Positions 47,075 to 57,038 of a stretch of DNA of 64,000 nucleotides are shown piece after piece. Both the position numbers and the translations under genes were made by a program. Each line of letters begins with the position of its first letter. Positions within the stretch are counted from its first letter, which is position 1. Below the pieces are notes generated by a model. It saw only the letters and a program-made list of their open reading frames with translations, was not told the origin of the DNA and did no database searches. This DNA comes from Gimesia chilikensis (lineage in GTDB: Bacteria > Planctomycetota > Planctomycetia > Planctomycetales > Planctomycetaceae): the NCBI RefSeq assembly GCF_007744075.1, contig NZ_CP036266.1, positions 1,637,001-1,701,000 on the forward strand, written 5' to 3'.

Positions 47075-50000
47075 ATGATGCAGACGTTCCGCACTTCCTG
47101 GCTGTGCCTGTTGGGTGCTTTCAGTCTCTGGCTGCCTTGTAATCTTATAGCCCAGGAACAGAAAGATCCCTTCCGCGAATTCATTCGCCCCACCGACCCT
47201 TTGACGCCTCAGGCAGAGCTGAAGAGTTTCAGCGTCCCATCCGGATTCGAAGTGCAACTGGTCGCCTCGGAACCGGAGATTCAGAAACCGCTGAATATGG
47301 CGTTTGATATCCGCGGCCGATTGTGGGTAACCGATTCTTCAGAGTATCCGTATCCGGTCAAGGATGGGAAAACGGGTAAGGATACGATCAAAGTTCTGGA
47401 AGACACCAATGGTGACGGTCGCTACGACAAGGTGACCACGTTCGCGGAAGGGCTGAATATTCCCATTGGTCTGTACCCTTACAAAAATGGCGTGATTGCA
47501 TTCAGCATTCCGGATATTTCGTTTTATGAAGACACTGATGGCGACGGCAAAGCAGATCGGGTGACAAAGCTGTTTGGGCCGATGGGCTTTGAGCGGGATA
47601 CGCACGGCATGAACAATTCCTTCCGCCGGGGTTTTGACGGCTGGCTCTATGCGAATCACGGATTTAACAACCAGACCCGCGTCAGTGGTAGCGATGGACA
47701 CACGATTGAAATGCAGTCTGGTAATACCTATCGGATGCGGCTGAACGGTTCCCGCATTGAACATTTCACGCACGGGCAGGTAAACCCCTTCGGCTCCACA
47801 TTTGATGAGATGGGGAACCTGTTTACCGCGGACTGTCACTCTAAACCCATCTATCAAATTCTACGGGGCGGTTACTACCCTAGCTTCGGGAAGCCGCATG
47901 ATGGACTCGGTTTTGTCAAACCAATGATGGAGCACCTGCATGGTTCCACCGCAATCGCGGGGCTGGCTGTCATTTCCGGAGATCAGTTTCCCGCGGAATA
48001 TCAAGGCAACTTTCTGAGCGGTAATGTGATGACCAGCCGGTTGAACCGAAATACTCCCGTGTATCACGGCTCGACCATCATCGCACAGGAAGAACCCGAT
48101 TTTCTGTCGACTTCCGACCCCTGGTTTCGACCAGTGGATGTTCAACTTGGTCCAGATGGTGCCATCTATGTCGCTGATTTCTATAACAAGATCATCGGGC
48201 ATTACGAAGTACCCTTGGATCATCCGGGACGCGATCGTCACCGGGGACGGATCTGGCGGATCGTTACCACCGGCAAGGAGCACCTGCTCAAAGATTATAC
48301 GAAGTTGAGTATTCCCGAACTGATCGCAGATCTGGGGTCTACCAATCTAACGACACGGATGCTGATTACCGATTATCTGACCGATCAGTTCGGCGGCGAA
48401 GTGATCGCGCCGCTGCAACAGGCTGTCGTGGATGCCAGACAACCGACGATTGTAGTGCATGCGATGTGGGTTCTGTTCCGCCGCGGTGCTCTGGCTGATG
48501 ATCTGCTGCAACTGAGGCTGCAGAGCAAGGACGAACTGGTACGCATTCATGCCGCAAAGATGCTGGCCGAGAAGCAGTCGTGGAAAGAACAGCAGCGCCT
48601 GCTGGCAGTGAATGCGCTGCAGGATGAGAATGCCTTCGTCCAGCGCGCGGCTGCGGAAGGGCTGGGCTTGCACCCGAACCTGAATAACCTGTCGCCACTG
48701 TTTGCACTCAAAGCCCGGGTGCCGGCGGATGATAATCATCTGGAATATGTGGTGCGCCGCGCGCTGATGTTGCAGATCCGCGAACCGTCCCTGCTGGAGA
48801 AGCTGGACTGGGAAGCACTGAATCCCTCGCAGAGGAAAACATTGTCAGAACTCTCGCTGGCGGTTCCCACCGAACAGGCGGCCTTGTATCTGATTCGTTA
48901 TCTGCAGGATGAACCGGCGGCAGCAGACGATCTGCCGGCTTATTTTCGTCACATTGTCCGCTATCTGCCGGCCGAGAAACTGTCGGCACTGATTCAACTG
49001 GCACGGACAAAACTGGCTGGTCAGCCTGATCTGCAGGTGGAAATTATTAAAGCAGTACTGCAGGGATATCAGCAGAAAGGGCTGGCGTTCGATCAGTCGC
49101 TTCAGGAATGGGGAGCCGCGCTGGCAGCCCAACTGGTGGAATCTGTCAAAGATCAGCCGCTGCAATGGATGAATTTACCTGTGTCAGAGAAATACTCCGA
49201 AAATCCCTGGAAGACTCAGCAGCGTAATTCTGCAGATGGTGTCAAAGCAGCTTCTTTTTTCAGCAGTCTGCCCGCAGGAGAACGTACTACCGGCCGACTG
49301 GTTTCTACGGACTTCAAGATTCCTGACCAACTCGAGTTTTATATTGCCGGACATGCTGGTTTCCCAAAGCAACCTCATAACCGTTTGAATTTTGTGCAAC
49401 TCCGTCGATCTGCTGATGGGATTGTGCTCAAGAGGGCATTAGCACCGCGCAATGATCTGGCACAAAAAGTGAACTGGGATTTGAAAGATGTGTCAGGAGA
49501 ACAGGGTTTTCTGGAAATCATCGATGGGGACACAGGGAGAGCCTATGCCTGGCTGGCGGTGGGACGATTTGAGCCTGCTGTGGTCTCCGTACCTCACGAA
49601 GGTCTGCAACAGCAGGTACAACGACTGTCGGCAGCAGCTCTGCTGGTCAAGGCGTTTCAATTGCACGACGAGCGTGAGAACCTGGCGGCCTGGCTCTCAC
49701 GTGAGCGTCTGGATCCCCAACTGAAGGATGAACTGGCTCAGGCCCTGATCAAACTGGATGGGACAGAAGCGTTTCAGCCCCTGTTCCCACTTCCGGTCGA
49801 ATCGGTTCCGTCAACGGATTCGTTTCAGAACAGCGTGATTCGAGCCGTGATTCAAAAAAATGAAACGCAGCTGGAACCTTTGTTGCAACAGGCGTTCAAG
49901 ACCTATCCAGGGCGACTGCAAACCCGACTGGCCGAAGCGCTCTGTCAACAGGCCGGGGGGAGTGAGCTGTTACTCACCCTTGCGGAAAAAGGGATCGCTG

Positions 50001-50590
50001 CGCCGCGACTGTTGAGCAGCCCCAATATCCGGAATCAGATCGAACAGTCTGGCAGTCCTGAACTCAAACAGCGGCTGCAGAAGCTGATCAACGGATTGCC
50101 TCCCCGAGGCAAAGAGACGCAGCAGCAGATCGCTAAACATTTTCAGTCGCACGGCAGTTATAAACTATCGCTGGAGAACGGGAAGGCGGTCTTTGAGAAG
50201 AACTGTGCGGTCTGTCATCAGCTGAACGGTAAAGGAGCCCTGGTGGGGCCGCAACTGGATGGGATCGGCAACCGGGGTCTGGAACGACTGCTGGAAGACG
50301 TGCTCGATCCGAATCGTGCGGTGGATCTTAATTTCCGCACGAGCACCGTAATCACGGATGCGGGGCGAGTCTTTACAGGCCTCAAGCGACGGGAAGAGGG
50401 AGCGGTGATCGTGTTCGTGGATAACCAGGGGAAAGAATTTCAGATCGCGAAAGATGAGATCGAGGAACAGAAACAGTCGCCCCTGTCACTGATGCCGGCC
50501 AATTTGCTGGAGATCCTCACCCCACAGCAATTGCATGACCTGCTGGGCTACCTGCTACAGAGCACAAAGAAAGCAACCGCCCATCGATAA
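47075..50590 (+). CDS. PVC-type haem-binding protein: propeller, HEAT repeats and C-terminal CxxCH domain (larger copy)
   Basis: A 1171-residue exported protein. The signal peptide (WLCLLGAFSLWLPCNLIA) precedes a dehydrogenase propeller (about 40-400: SGFEVQLVASEPEIQKPLNMAFDIRGRLWVTDSSEYPYP, DTNGDGRYDKVTTFAEGLNIP, GAIYVADFYNKIIGHYE). HEAT-like repeats run about 410-1000, and a cytochrome-c-like domain carries CAVCH at 1044-1048 (FEKNCAVCHQLNGKGALVGP). It is longer than the copy at 11519 and lacks that copy's 20-residue duplication. It is followed by a PHP hydrolase 57 bp downstream, probably the same transcript. The substrate is unknown. Confidence 0.88.
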   Translation: MMQTFRTSWLCLLGAFSLWLPCNLIAQEQKDPFREFIRPTDPLTPQAELKSFSVPSGFEVQLVASEPEIQKPLNMAFDIRGRLWVTDSSEYPYPVKDGKTGKDTIKVLEDTNGDGRYDKVTTFAEGLNIPIGLYPYKNGVIAFSIPDISFYEDTDGDGKADRVTKLFGPMGFERDTHGMNNSFRRGFDGWLYANHGFNNQTRVSGSDGHTIEMQSGNTYRMRLNGSRIEHFTHGQVNPFGSTFDEMGNLFTADCHSKPIYQILRGGYYPSFGKPHDGLGFVKPMMEHLHGSTAIAGLAVISGDQFPAEYQGNFLSGNVMTSRLNRNTPVYHGSTIIAQEEPDFLSTSDPWFRPVDVQLGPDGAIYVADFYNKIIGHYEVPLDHPGRDRHRGRIWRIVTTGKEHLLKDYTKLSIPELIADLGSTNLTTRMLITDYLTDQFGGEVIAPLQQAVVDARQPTIVVHAMWVLFRRGALADDLLQLRLQSKDELVRIHAAKMLAEKQSWKEQQRLLAVNALQDENAFVQRAAAEGLGLHPNLNNLSPLFALKARVPADDNHLEYVVRRALMLQIREPSLLEKLDWEALNPSQRKTLSELSLAVPTEQAALYLIRYLQDEPAAADDLPAYFRHIVRYLPAEKLSALIQLARTKLAGQPDLQVEIIKAVLQGYQQKGLAFDQSLQEWGAALAAQLVESVKDQPLQWMNLPVSEKYSENPWKTQQRNSADGVKAASFFSSLPAGERTTGRLVSTDFKIPDQLEFYIAGHAGFPKQPHNRLNFVQLRRSADGIVLKRALAPRNDLAQKVNWDLKDVSGEQGFLEIIDGDTGRAYAWLAVGRFEPAVVSVPHEGLQQQVQRLSAAALLVKAFQLHDERENLAAWLSRERLDPQLKDELAQALIKLDGTEAFQPLFPLPVESVPSTDSFQNSVIRAVIQKNETQLEPLLQQAFKTYPGRLQTRLAEALCQQAGGSELLLTLAEKGIAAPRLLSSPNIRNQIEQSGSPELKQRLQKLINGLPPRGKETQQQIAKHFQSHGSYKLSLENGKAVFEKNCAVCHQLNGKGALVGPQLDGIGNRGLERLLEDVLDPNRAVDLNFRTSTVITDAGRVFTGLKRREEGAVIVFVDNQGKEFQIAKDEIEEQKQSPLSLMPANLLEILTPQQLHDLLGYLLQSTKKATAHR

Positions 50591-50647
50591 TGTTCTTCCG
50601 GTTGCTCCACATACAACTTCATTCTCTTTTTCAAAGCGTTTTCAACG

Positions 50648-52717
50648 ATGAACTGGAAAATCCTGACTCTGTGCTGCTGGCTGGCGGGCACCGGCCTGGT
50701 CTCGGCCAATGATGCGATAGTGATTTCTTCGAAGCTGGTGCATTTGCGGCACTCGGGAGAACGGGAATGGGCGACCTTCCCGGAAGGGACACCCAAGACG
50801 GAACTGTCGGTCCCATTCAAGGCGGAAGCAGTTCAGGGGAAATCCACTCTGCAGTTGCGACAGCAGGACGTAAAGCAGGGCTGGAATGTCGAACTGAACG
50901 GCGTCGTGCTGGGCAAGCTGACGCGGGATGAGAACGATCAACAGCTCCTGCTGCCGGTGCCCGAGGGGCTCGTGAAAGCAGGAGAAAACCGGTTACGAAT
51001 TTTTCAGTCGGGGAAACTGACTCCGGATGATATTCGTGTGGGCGAGATCGTGCTGTTTCCTGAAGATCGATCCAGGGTGCTGGCAGGGGCGACAGTCTCT
51101 GTGAGTGTGGTTGAGGGGGCTGATAACAAAACGGTGCCCTGTCGGCTGACGATTGTTGACCCAGCGGGAACGCTGGTGGCGACATCGGCTGAGTCGAATG
51201 CGGAACAGGCGGTGCGGACTGGCGTGATTTATACCAGTACGGGGAAGGCCCAGTTCCAGCTGCCGGCGGGCACGTATACGATCTATGCCGGTCGCGGATT
51301 TGAATATGGTGTGGCGGAGCAGCAAATCAGACTCAAGGCGGGGGAAACAAAACAGGTCAACCTCAAGATCGACCGCGAAGTCGATACGAGCGGCTATGTC
51401 AGCTGTGATACGCACATCCATACGTTTACCCATTCCGGGCATGGCGACTGTTCGATGGAAGAGCGGATGATTACGCTGGCGGGAGAGCAGATTGAGTTTC
51501 CCATCGCCACTGATCATAACAAGCAGATCAACTACGATCCGCTGGCCCGCAAGCTGCACGTCCGGAAATATTTTACGCCGGTCATTGGCAATGAAGTGAC
51601 GACCAAGCTGGGGCACTTCAATGTCTTCTCCGTACAGGAAGAGGGACCAATCCCTGATTATAAGCTGATGAGCTGGGAGGCGATTTTCAAGAGTATCTAT
51701 GGTACGCCGAACGTGAAGGCAGTGATCCTGAACCACTCCCGCGACATTCATTCCAATTACCGTCCCTTCGGCCCGCAGAACCATATTGGTCTGACGGGGG
51801 AAAGTCTGAAGAACTGGCAACTGCGGGCGAATGCGATGGAGATCATCAATTCGGGAGCAACTCAGACCGATGTGCTGCAGCTGTATCGCGACTGGTTCGG
51901 CGAACTGAACCGGGGGGTGATGTTGACGCCCGTGGGGTGCAGCGATTCGCACGATGTGAGCCGGTATATTGTGGGGCAGTCGCGGACTTACATTCAGTCG
52001 GACGATCAGGATCCAGGGAAAATTGATCCCCCCCGGACCATTCAGAATTTCGTGGATGGGAAAGTGCTGTTGTCCTATGGGCTGTTTACGCGAATCAAGG
52101 TCAATGGCCGCTATGGACCCGGGGAACTGGTGCCGCCATCCCGGGGCCTGGAAGTTTCGCTGACGGTTTCCGGTCCAGCGTGGGTAAGTGCGGAGCGGAT
52201 CGACCTGTATGCGAACGGCGAGTTAATCCGCAGCGAAGAGATTACTTCAGAACCAGCGGGAGGTGTGAAGTGGCAGGGGACCTGGAATCTGGAGCCGCGT
52301 TCCCAGGACTGTCACCTGGTGGCGATTGCGACGGGCCCGGGGGTGTCTGCCCCTTACTGGCCGATGGCGCAGCCTTATCAGCCGGAATCGCCGGAGTTTA
52401 AGTCACAGGTTGTTGGGTCAACCGGGGCGGTCTGGATTGACGCAGATGGCGATGGTCAGCGTACGCCGGCGGTAGTATATGCCGAGCGACTGGTGAAACA
52501 GCAGGGTGAGAATTTGCCTGAGTTACTGAAGAGCCTGGCAAAATATGATCGGGCGGTGACTCTGCAGGCTGCGAGTTTGTTGCGGCAGCGTGGTGTTTCT
52601 CCCTTTGATCCAGAGTTGACCGCGGCACTCAGACAGGCGGCGGAACCGGTGCAGCTGGGCTTTGCCCTGTATGGTGCTGCCTGGCGGAAGAGTCAGATCG
52701 CGCTTCAAAGCAACTAG
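50648..52717 (+). CDS. CehA/McbA-type PHP-domain metallohydrolase, exported
   Basis: A 689-residue protein with a signal peptide (LTLCCWLAGTGLVSA). Residues 20-245 are beta-rich. The PHP phosphoesterase domain follows: CDTHIHT (H256, H258), FPIATDHNKQIN, PVIGNEVTT, AVILNHSRDIH, NAMEIINSG and PVGCSDSHDVSRY, which supply the metal ligands of CehA/McbA enzymes. Those relatives hydrolyse carbamates or phosphoesters; here the substrate is unknown. The C-terminal part has another beta domain and a helical tail. Its stop codon shares CTAG with that of the convergent sialidase gene. Confidence 0.85.
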   Translation: MNWKILTLCCWLAGTGLVSANDAIVISSKLVHLRHSGEREWATFPEGTPKTELSVPFKAEAVQGKSTLQLRQQDVKQGWNVELNGVVLGKLTRDENDQQLLLPVPEGLVKAGENRLRIFQSGKLTPDDIRVGEIVLFPEDRSRVLAGATVSVSVVEGADNKTVPCRLTIVDPAGTLVATSAESNAEQAVRTGVIYTSTGKAQFQLPAGTYTIYAGRGFEYGVAEQQIRLKAGETKQVNLKIDREVDTSGYVSCDTHIHTFTHSGHGDCSMEERMITLAGEQIEFPIATDHNKQINYDPLARKLHVRKYFTPVIGNEVTTKLGHFNVFSVQEEGPIPDYKLMSWEAIFKSIYGTPNVKAVILNHSRDIHSNYRPFGPQNHIGLTGESLKNWQLRANAMEIINSGATQTDVLQLYRDWFGELNRGVMLTPVGCSDSHDVSRYIVGQSRTYIQSDDQDPGKIDPPRTIQNFVDGKVLLSYGLFTRIKVNGRYGPGELVPPSRGLEVSLTVSGPAWVSAERIDLYANGELIRSEEITSEPAGGVKWQGTWNLEPRSQDCHLVAIATGPGVSAPYWPMAQPYQPESPEFKSQVVGSTGAVWIDADGDGQRTPAVVYAERLVKQQGENLPELLKSLAKYDRAVTLQAASLLRQRGVSPFDPELTAALRQAAEPVQLGFALYGAAWRKSQIALQSN

Positions 52718-53799
52718 TGTTTGTCTGACTTAAGAGCCGACAGGGGCGTGCGCACGAAGAAGACGCCGGGACCATCCGGCTGTTTGGGATCGAGGTCATA
52801 AAACAGTGTGCCTAGCGTCTGGTCGTCGATCTGCACGGTACGAGGCCAGCCCCGACCTTTGATGGGGCGCCCCGGATTATAAATGATGACTGAGTTCACG
52901 GTGTCCCAGGATTTTCCCTCGTCATGCGAGAGCGTGAGTTCATAGGCCCATTCGTCATCGCGGCCGACGCCGTACAGAATGGAAGTAAGCACGACGTCAT
53001 CCGATTTCAGAACATTCAGGTCGTAGCCCGCAACGCCGAAATAGGGGAGGTTATGCAGGGCCTGCCAGCTTTGTCCCTGATCGGTCGAGCGGAGGCCGTA
53101 AACCATCTGGCCCGGCTTGCCCACCGGTACGGGGGCTTCGCTTTGTGGAGCACCACTGATGAGGGTACCTGTCGCGGTTCTGATCAGGGAGACCATGCCG
53201 TGGTTTCGTCCGTCGCCAAAGGGAGTGACGGAATTGGAGGTCCGGTCGTAGATCACGGTTCGATCATAGAAGGGGCAGACCCAGTGGTTGCTGTCGAGTT
53301 CGAGGATCGGATGCCGCAGACAGGTATAGTTGGTGTAGTCTTCGAGGGGGATTTCGGTGACGGGGGACCAGGTGACGCCATGATCGCGTGAGGTGCAGAA
53401 TTGAGGCACCCGCCAGCGGCGTTTCCCATCGATGCGATAGCAGGACCAGTGCAGAACGATTTCGCCACTGCGGAGAGTGGTCAGAGAACCGGGATAGATG
53501 GAGCAGTCTTTAATGACGGGGATCGATCGACTCGTAGACCAGGTCACCCCGCCATCGGTCGAGCGGGAGAGGAGCAGTTCTTTTCCCCCGCCGCCATCTT
53601 CGTTATAGACGGCAAGCAGATCCCCGTTCGCAGCCCGGCAGAGGGCAGGGTGGACGTGTCCTCCTTTGACCGTACCGACGCGGACCGGAGCAGACGGAGT
53701 CGCTTTTTCAGCCCGGGTGGTGGTGAGACCGAGGGACAGCAGAAGCAGGCCTGGCAGCAGATAGAGACTCAAAACAGGGATCAAAGAGCGTTGAACCAT
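52714..53799 (-). CDS. Secreted BNR/Asp-box sialidase-like protein
   Basis: A 361-residue exported protein. The signal (SLIPVLSLYLLPGLLLLSLGLTTTRA) precedes a sialidase-type six-bladed propeller with four clear Asp-boxes: SRSTDGGVTWS, SRDHGVTWS, STDQGQSWQ and SHDEGKSWD. The region around HPALCRAANGDLLAVY resembles the first-blade Arg region of sialidases. The start at 53799 follows GGGAGG; an upstream ATG at 53838 adds 13 residues. It is monocistronic and faces the tRNA region. Whether it cleaves sialic acid or another sugar is not settled. Confidence 0.85.
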   Translation of the reverse strand: MVQRSLIPVLSLYLLPGLLLLSLGLTTTRAEKATPSAPVRVGTVKGGHVHPALCRAANGDLLAVYNEDGGGGKELLLSRSTDGGVTWSTSRSIPVIKDCSIYPGSLTTLRSGEIVLHWSCYRIDGKRRWRVPQFCTSRDHGVTWSPVTEIPLEDYTNYTCLRHPILELDSNHWVCPFYDRTVIYDRTSNSVTPFGDGRNHGMVSLIRTATGTLISGAPQSEAPVPVGKPGQMVYGLRSTDQGQSWQALHNLPYFGVAGYDLNVLKSDDVVLTSILYGVGRDDEWAYELTLSHDEGKSWDTVNSVIIYNPGRPIKGRGWPRTVQIDDQTLGTLFYDLDPKQPDGPGVFFVRTPLSALKSDKH

Positions 53800-54070
53800 T
53801 CGAATCGGGCCTCCCGGAAGTGGCTGAGGAAATCTCAAAAAAGTCGATTGTGCTACGATCCTGTTTACCCGCTCTGGTGTCAGAGATCAACAGAGAGGCT
53901 CATTTGACCGAAAGTGAGACAGGATCGTGTGTTTCGCAGCCTGTTGCTTTGACACTCATCAGAGTCTCCAGTAAGCTATCAGCCACCCGGTTCACAGGTC
54001 TGCATTGGCCGATTTCAGGTTTGATGTTCCTGCTGAACTGCACGATCCAATCGAAGTCAGAAACCAAATT

Positions 54071-54144
54071 CGGGGCCGTAGCTCAATCGGTTAGAGCAGC
54101 AAACTCATAATTTGTTGGTTACAGGTTCGAGTCCTGTCGGCCCT
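54071..54144 (+). tRNA. tRNA-Met (anticodon CAU)
   Basis: A full cloverleaf can be drawn: acceptor GGGGCCG/CGGCCCT, D-arm GCTC...GAGC with AATCGGTTA, anticodon stem GCAAA/TTTGT with loop CTCATAA (CAU at 54105-54107), variable loop TGGTT, T-arm ACAGG-TTCGAGT-CCTGT and discriminator A. The 3' CCA is not encoded. It is likely the elongator type, since the first pair is G-U and an initiator would show an unpaired 1-72 and GGG/CCC in the anticodon stem. A run of five T follows. Confidence 0.95.
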
Positions 54145-54236
54145 ATTTTTCTCACTTTCTGGTGGGAAGGTTGTGTCTCTAAAATTTCGTGAATCAGGAG
54201 CCTGTCCATTGGGCACTCGTGAGACTGGAGAGTGAG

Positions 54237-54440
54237 ATGTATTTTCTGGCAGTTGTGATTCCACCCCTCGCCGTGCTGCTGGCGGGTAAGCCTTTCCAGT
54301 TTATCTTGAACGTCATTCTGACTCTGCTGTTCTGGCTGCCGGGAATGATTCATGCCATCATGGTGGTCAATGAATATAAAGCAGACCAGCGAAATCGACT
54401 GCTGGTCGAGGCGATGTCGGCAGATAAGAAGAAAGAGTGA
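54237..54440 (+). CDS. YqaE/Pmp3-family small membrane protein
   Basis: A 67-residue protein with two membrane helices (MYFLAVVIPPLAVLLAG and FILNVILTLLFWLPGMIHAIMVV) joined by KPFQ, then a charged tail. This is the Pmp3/YqaE signature (PPLAV, LTLL, PGxIHA). Members help maintain membrane potential and tolerance to salt or cold. I start at the ATG at 54237, which follows GGAG by eight bases; the upstream ATG at 54189 lacks a ribosome site. It is monocistronic, after tRNA-Met. Confidence 0.88.
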   Translation: MYFLAVVIPPLAVLLAGKPFQFILNVILTLLFWLPGMIHAIMVVNEYKADQRNRLLVEAMSADKKKE

Positions 54441-54938
54441 GGCTGGTAACGACTCGCCTTCATTTCTTGAACTGCGCACCAATGGTGACGATCTGGGGTG
54501 AGTCGACTGTGTTCTTAGTGGCTTGCTTTCAGCGAACAGCAGATGAATCCTCCACATCTGATGGCTGTTGCAGCATTCTCCATGCAGTGTTTTACCGCAT
54601 ATTTCATGCACGTCAGGAAGCGTACATTCCATCTGTGCTAACTTGATCAGAATGTCTGTAAAGTGTCGCATGACCTGTTCATTCACAAAACTGTTATAAC
54701 CCGACTCCCTATTTCGACACCTCTTTGGTTTCTGGTTGATTGAGCTTATTTTCTTTTCGTTAAACACTGTACGTGGGCTAAGTTCATAGCGTGTGTGGAG
54801 ACTGTTTGCTGCTCGGAATGGTGGACGGTTTCTGCAGATTAAACTGAGGTATTTACCGCACTTAACTGCGATCAGGGAAGTGGGCTGAATTGCCTGTGCA
54901 GAGAAAAAGCGGAGAGAAATTGCTAGGGCCGAAAATTC
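54441..54938. other. Intergenic region, no supportable gene
   Basis: About 500 bp between the Pmp3-like and the CelD-type genes. The plus-strand frame at 54437-54646 has no ribosome site or motif, and a long minus frame through here is an artefact that also runs through the tRNA. I see no terminator. Confidence 0.5.
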
Positions 54939-56165
54939 ATGTCGGATGTGATCGAGCTGAATGAGATTGATGCATTACTTGACTATCACCAGGACTGGAC
55001 GCGTCTGTTATCAGTCACGCCGGGTGGTTCCTTTTATCGTTCGCTGGAATGGCTGCGCGACTACTGGACCCATTTTGCCGAAGATCAGAAATTACGCGTG
55101 CTCGTGATTCGGGACGACGGAGAAGTAACAGGCATTGTGCCGTTGTGTATCCGCCGGATCAAATCCAAATTCGGAACCTGTCGCATCGTGACATATCCTT
55201 TTGATGACTGGGGTAGCATTTACGGTCCTTCTACCGCCTGTCCTGAGCAGACACTGACCACAGCTTTAAAATACCTGCTTGAGTCGCGGCGCGACTGGGA
55301 CATGATTGATCTGCGTTGTGTGGACAGTGACAGTTTCGATCGGGGAGCGACGGAACGGGCACTGGCAACCAATGGTCTGGTATTTGAAAAATTCCTCTGG
55401 AACCAGACGATGTTCATTGATCTGAATCAGAGTTGGGATGACTACCTCAAGTCACGACCCAAGAAGGCACGACAGACGTATCTGCGTGCCGAGCGTAAGG
55501 TGCCCGAGGATGGAGAAATCGAATTTTTCCGTTATCGTCCGGGGGGAGAAGCCCGGGGGGAGGCAGATCCGCGCTGGGACTTGTACGAACAGTGCGAACA
55601 GATCGCGCTTAAGAGCTGGCAGGGTTCCTCTACCAGCGGAACGACGATTACCCATGAAAAGGTCTCACAGTTCTTTCGCGATTCGTATGCGAGTGCGATC
55701 CGGGCGGGGGCTGCCGATTTGAATCTGATCTATCTCTCCGGTAAACCTGCTGCGTTCTGTTATAATTATCATCTCAACGGGTATCTTGATGGAATTCGGA
55801 TGGGTTACGATTCCGAACTTTCCAGCAACGGCCTGGGGCGTCTGCTGATCGGACGCCTGTTGCATGACAGCATGGACCGCGGTGACCAGGTGATGGATAT
55901 GGGTTACGGGGCAGTCGGTGCCAAGAAGTACTGGTACACCTCGATGGACAATGTCTATCGCTACGTATACTACTCGCCCACTTCGCCGATTGCGAATGTT
56001 CTCAAACTGAGTCATCAGGTGGCCGGCTGGTTTCGTGACCGGTTCTCCAGTGGAGAAGCTCCGGATCCCGAATTCCAGGACAATCCGTCCTTGCCCACTC
56101 CGGGCAAGCGGGAAGCGCTGGCGGGAACCACCTCTGATCGTGTGAAGAGTGGATCAAAGGGCTGA
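54939..56165 (+). CDS. GNAT/FemAB-like acetyltransferase of the CelD/BioF2 type
   Basis: A 408-residue cytoplasmic protein with two GNAT-like halves. The first (about 20-180) has SFYRSLEWLRDYW and LVIRDDGEVTGIVPLCI. The second (about 200-350) has ARQTYLRAERKV, LIYLSGKPAAFCYNYHLNG, YLDGIRMGYDSELSSNGLGRLLIGRLLHDSM and VMDMGYGAVGAKKYWYTS. This is typical of acetyltransferases associated with exopolysaccharide or cellulose synthesis (CelD/BioF2_like). The C-terminal 50 residues are charged and likely disordered. No polysaccharide synthesis genes adjoin it, so the acceptor is unknown. Confidence 0.85.
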   Translation: MSDVIELNEIDALLDYHQDWTRLLSVTPGGSFYRSLEWLRDYWTHFAEDQKLRVLVIRDDGEVTGIVPLCIRRIKSKFGTCRIVTYPFDDWGSIYGPSTACPEQTLTTALKYLLESRRDWDMIDLRCVDSDSFDRGATERALATNGLVFEKFLWNQTMFIDLNQSWDDYLKSRPKKARQTYLRAERKVPEDGEIEFFRYRPGGEARGEADPRWDLYEQCEQIALKSWQGSSTSGTTITHEKVSQFFRDSYASAIRAGAADLNLIYLSGKPAAFCYNYHLNGYLDGIRMGYDSELSSNGLGRLLIGRLLHDSMDRGDQVMDMGYGAVGAKKYWYTSMDNVYRYVYYSPTSPIANVLKLSHQVAGWFRDRFSSGEAPDPEFQDNPSLPTPGKREALAGTTSDRVKSGSKG

Positions 56166-56195
56166 GACGTCAAGTTGTCTCATTGTCAGAGTAGA

Positions 56196-56927
56196 TTATT
56201 CTGACTTCTCTTTGGTGTTCTCTGCGGACTTCAGTTTCTCACCGAACTTGCTGCGGAACTTTTCCAGTTTGGGACGGATCACGAACTGGCAGTACTGCTG
56301 GTTCGGATTCAGTTTGAAATAGTCCTGATGGTAGTCTTCCGCGGGATAGAATTTCTGGAACTCGGTGATTTCAGTGACGATGGGACTTTTGAATTGTCCT
56401 GATTCATCGAGTTGTTTCTTATAAGCTGTCGCTTCTTCTTTCTGCTTCTCATTGTGATAGAAGACAGCGGAGCGATACTGTGTTCCCACGTCTGCTCCCT
56501 GGCGGTTAAGCGTGGTCGGGTCATGAGTTTCCCAGAAGACTTTCAGGATGTCAGTGAAGGGGATCACTTCAGGATCAAAGGTGACCTGAATGACCTCTGC
56601 GTGACCGGTGGTGCCGGTACAGACGGCTTTGTAAGTCGGGTTGGGGACCGCGCCTCCCGAATAGCCGGAGACGGCAGACTTGACCCCTTTGAGTTCACGG
56701 AAAACCGCCTCCGTACACCAGAAACAGCCTGAGCCGAGGGTGACGACTTCCAGACCGTCATCTGCTTCGTGGGCAACCATTTTCACTTCCGATTGGGGCT
56801 GTTCTTCGGCGATCGCGACGGGGCGGTCTTCTTTGGAGATGGAATTTTCACAGGCGGTGAGCAGTGTGAAGAGGGTAGCGATCGATAAGACAACGAGTGC
56901 CAGCTGAGGCAGTTGTGAAAACGTCAT
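56196..56927 (-). CDS. msrA: Peptide methionine-(S)-sulfoxide reductase, lipoprotein form
   Basis: MsrA repairs methionine-S-sulfoxide in proteins. The 243-residue chain has a lipoprotein signal (LALVVLSIATLFTLLTAC, acylated Cys C26), so the enzyme is exported and anchored. The MsrA domain starts near VVTLGSGCFWCTE (catalytic C68), then GYSGGAVPNPTYKAVCTGTTGHAEVIQVTFDP, FWETHDPTTLNRQGADVGTQYRS and AEDYHQDYFKLN. Resolving cysteines at the C terminus are not obvious, so it may be reduced by an external partner. It stands alone. Confidence 0.94.
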   Translation of the reverse strand: MTFSQLPQLALVVLSIATLFTLLTACENSISKEDRPVAIAEEQPQSEVKMVAHEADDGLEVVTLGSGCFWCTEAVFRELKGVKSAVSGYSGGAVPNPTYKAVCTGTTGHAEVIQVTFDPEVIPFTDILKVFWETHDPTTLNRQGADVGTQYRSAVFYHNEKQKEEATAYKKQLDESGQFKSPIVTEITEFQKFYPAEDYHQDYFKLNPNQQYCQFVIRPKLEKFRSKFGEKLKSAENTKEKSE

Positions 56928-57038
56928 TGGAGTAAAATCCCTTTACGAAAGTGCCTGAATGAAAGCAGTCTGTCATATTCTAAGCGACTGAAATCATTTT
57001 AGGCAATCCGACCGGGCAGGGACAGGGTGAAACCTGTT

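Noticed and set aside
54105..54767. Long minus-strand reading frame (220 codons) over the tRNA and Pmp3-like gene
   Set aside because: It runs through the tRNA-Met gene in antisense and ends in the tRNA-derived peptide GPTGLEPVTNKL, a known artefact. It also overlaps a recognised gene on the other strand.
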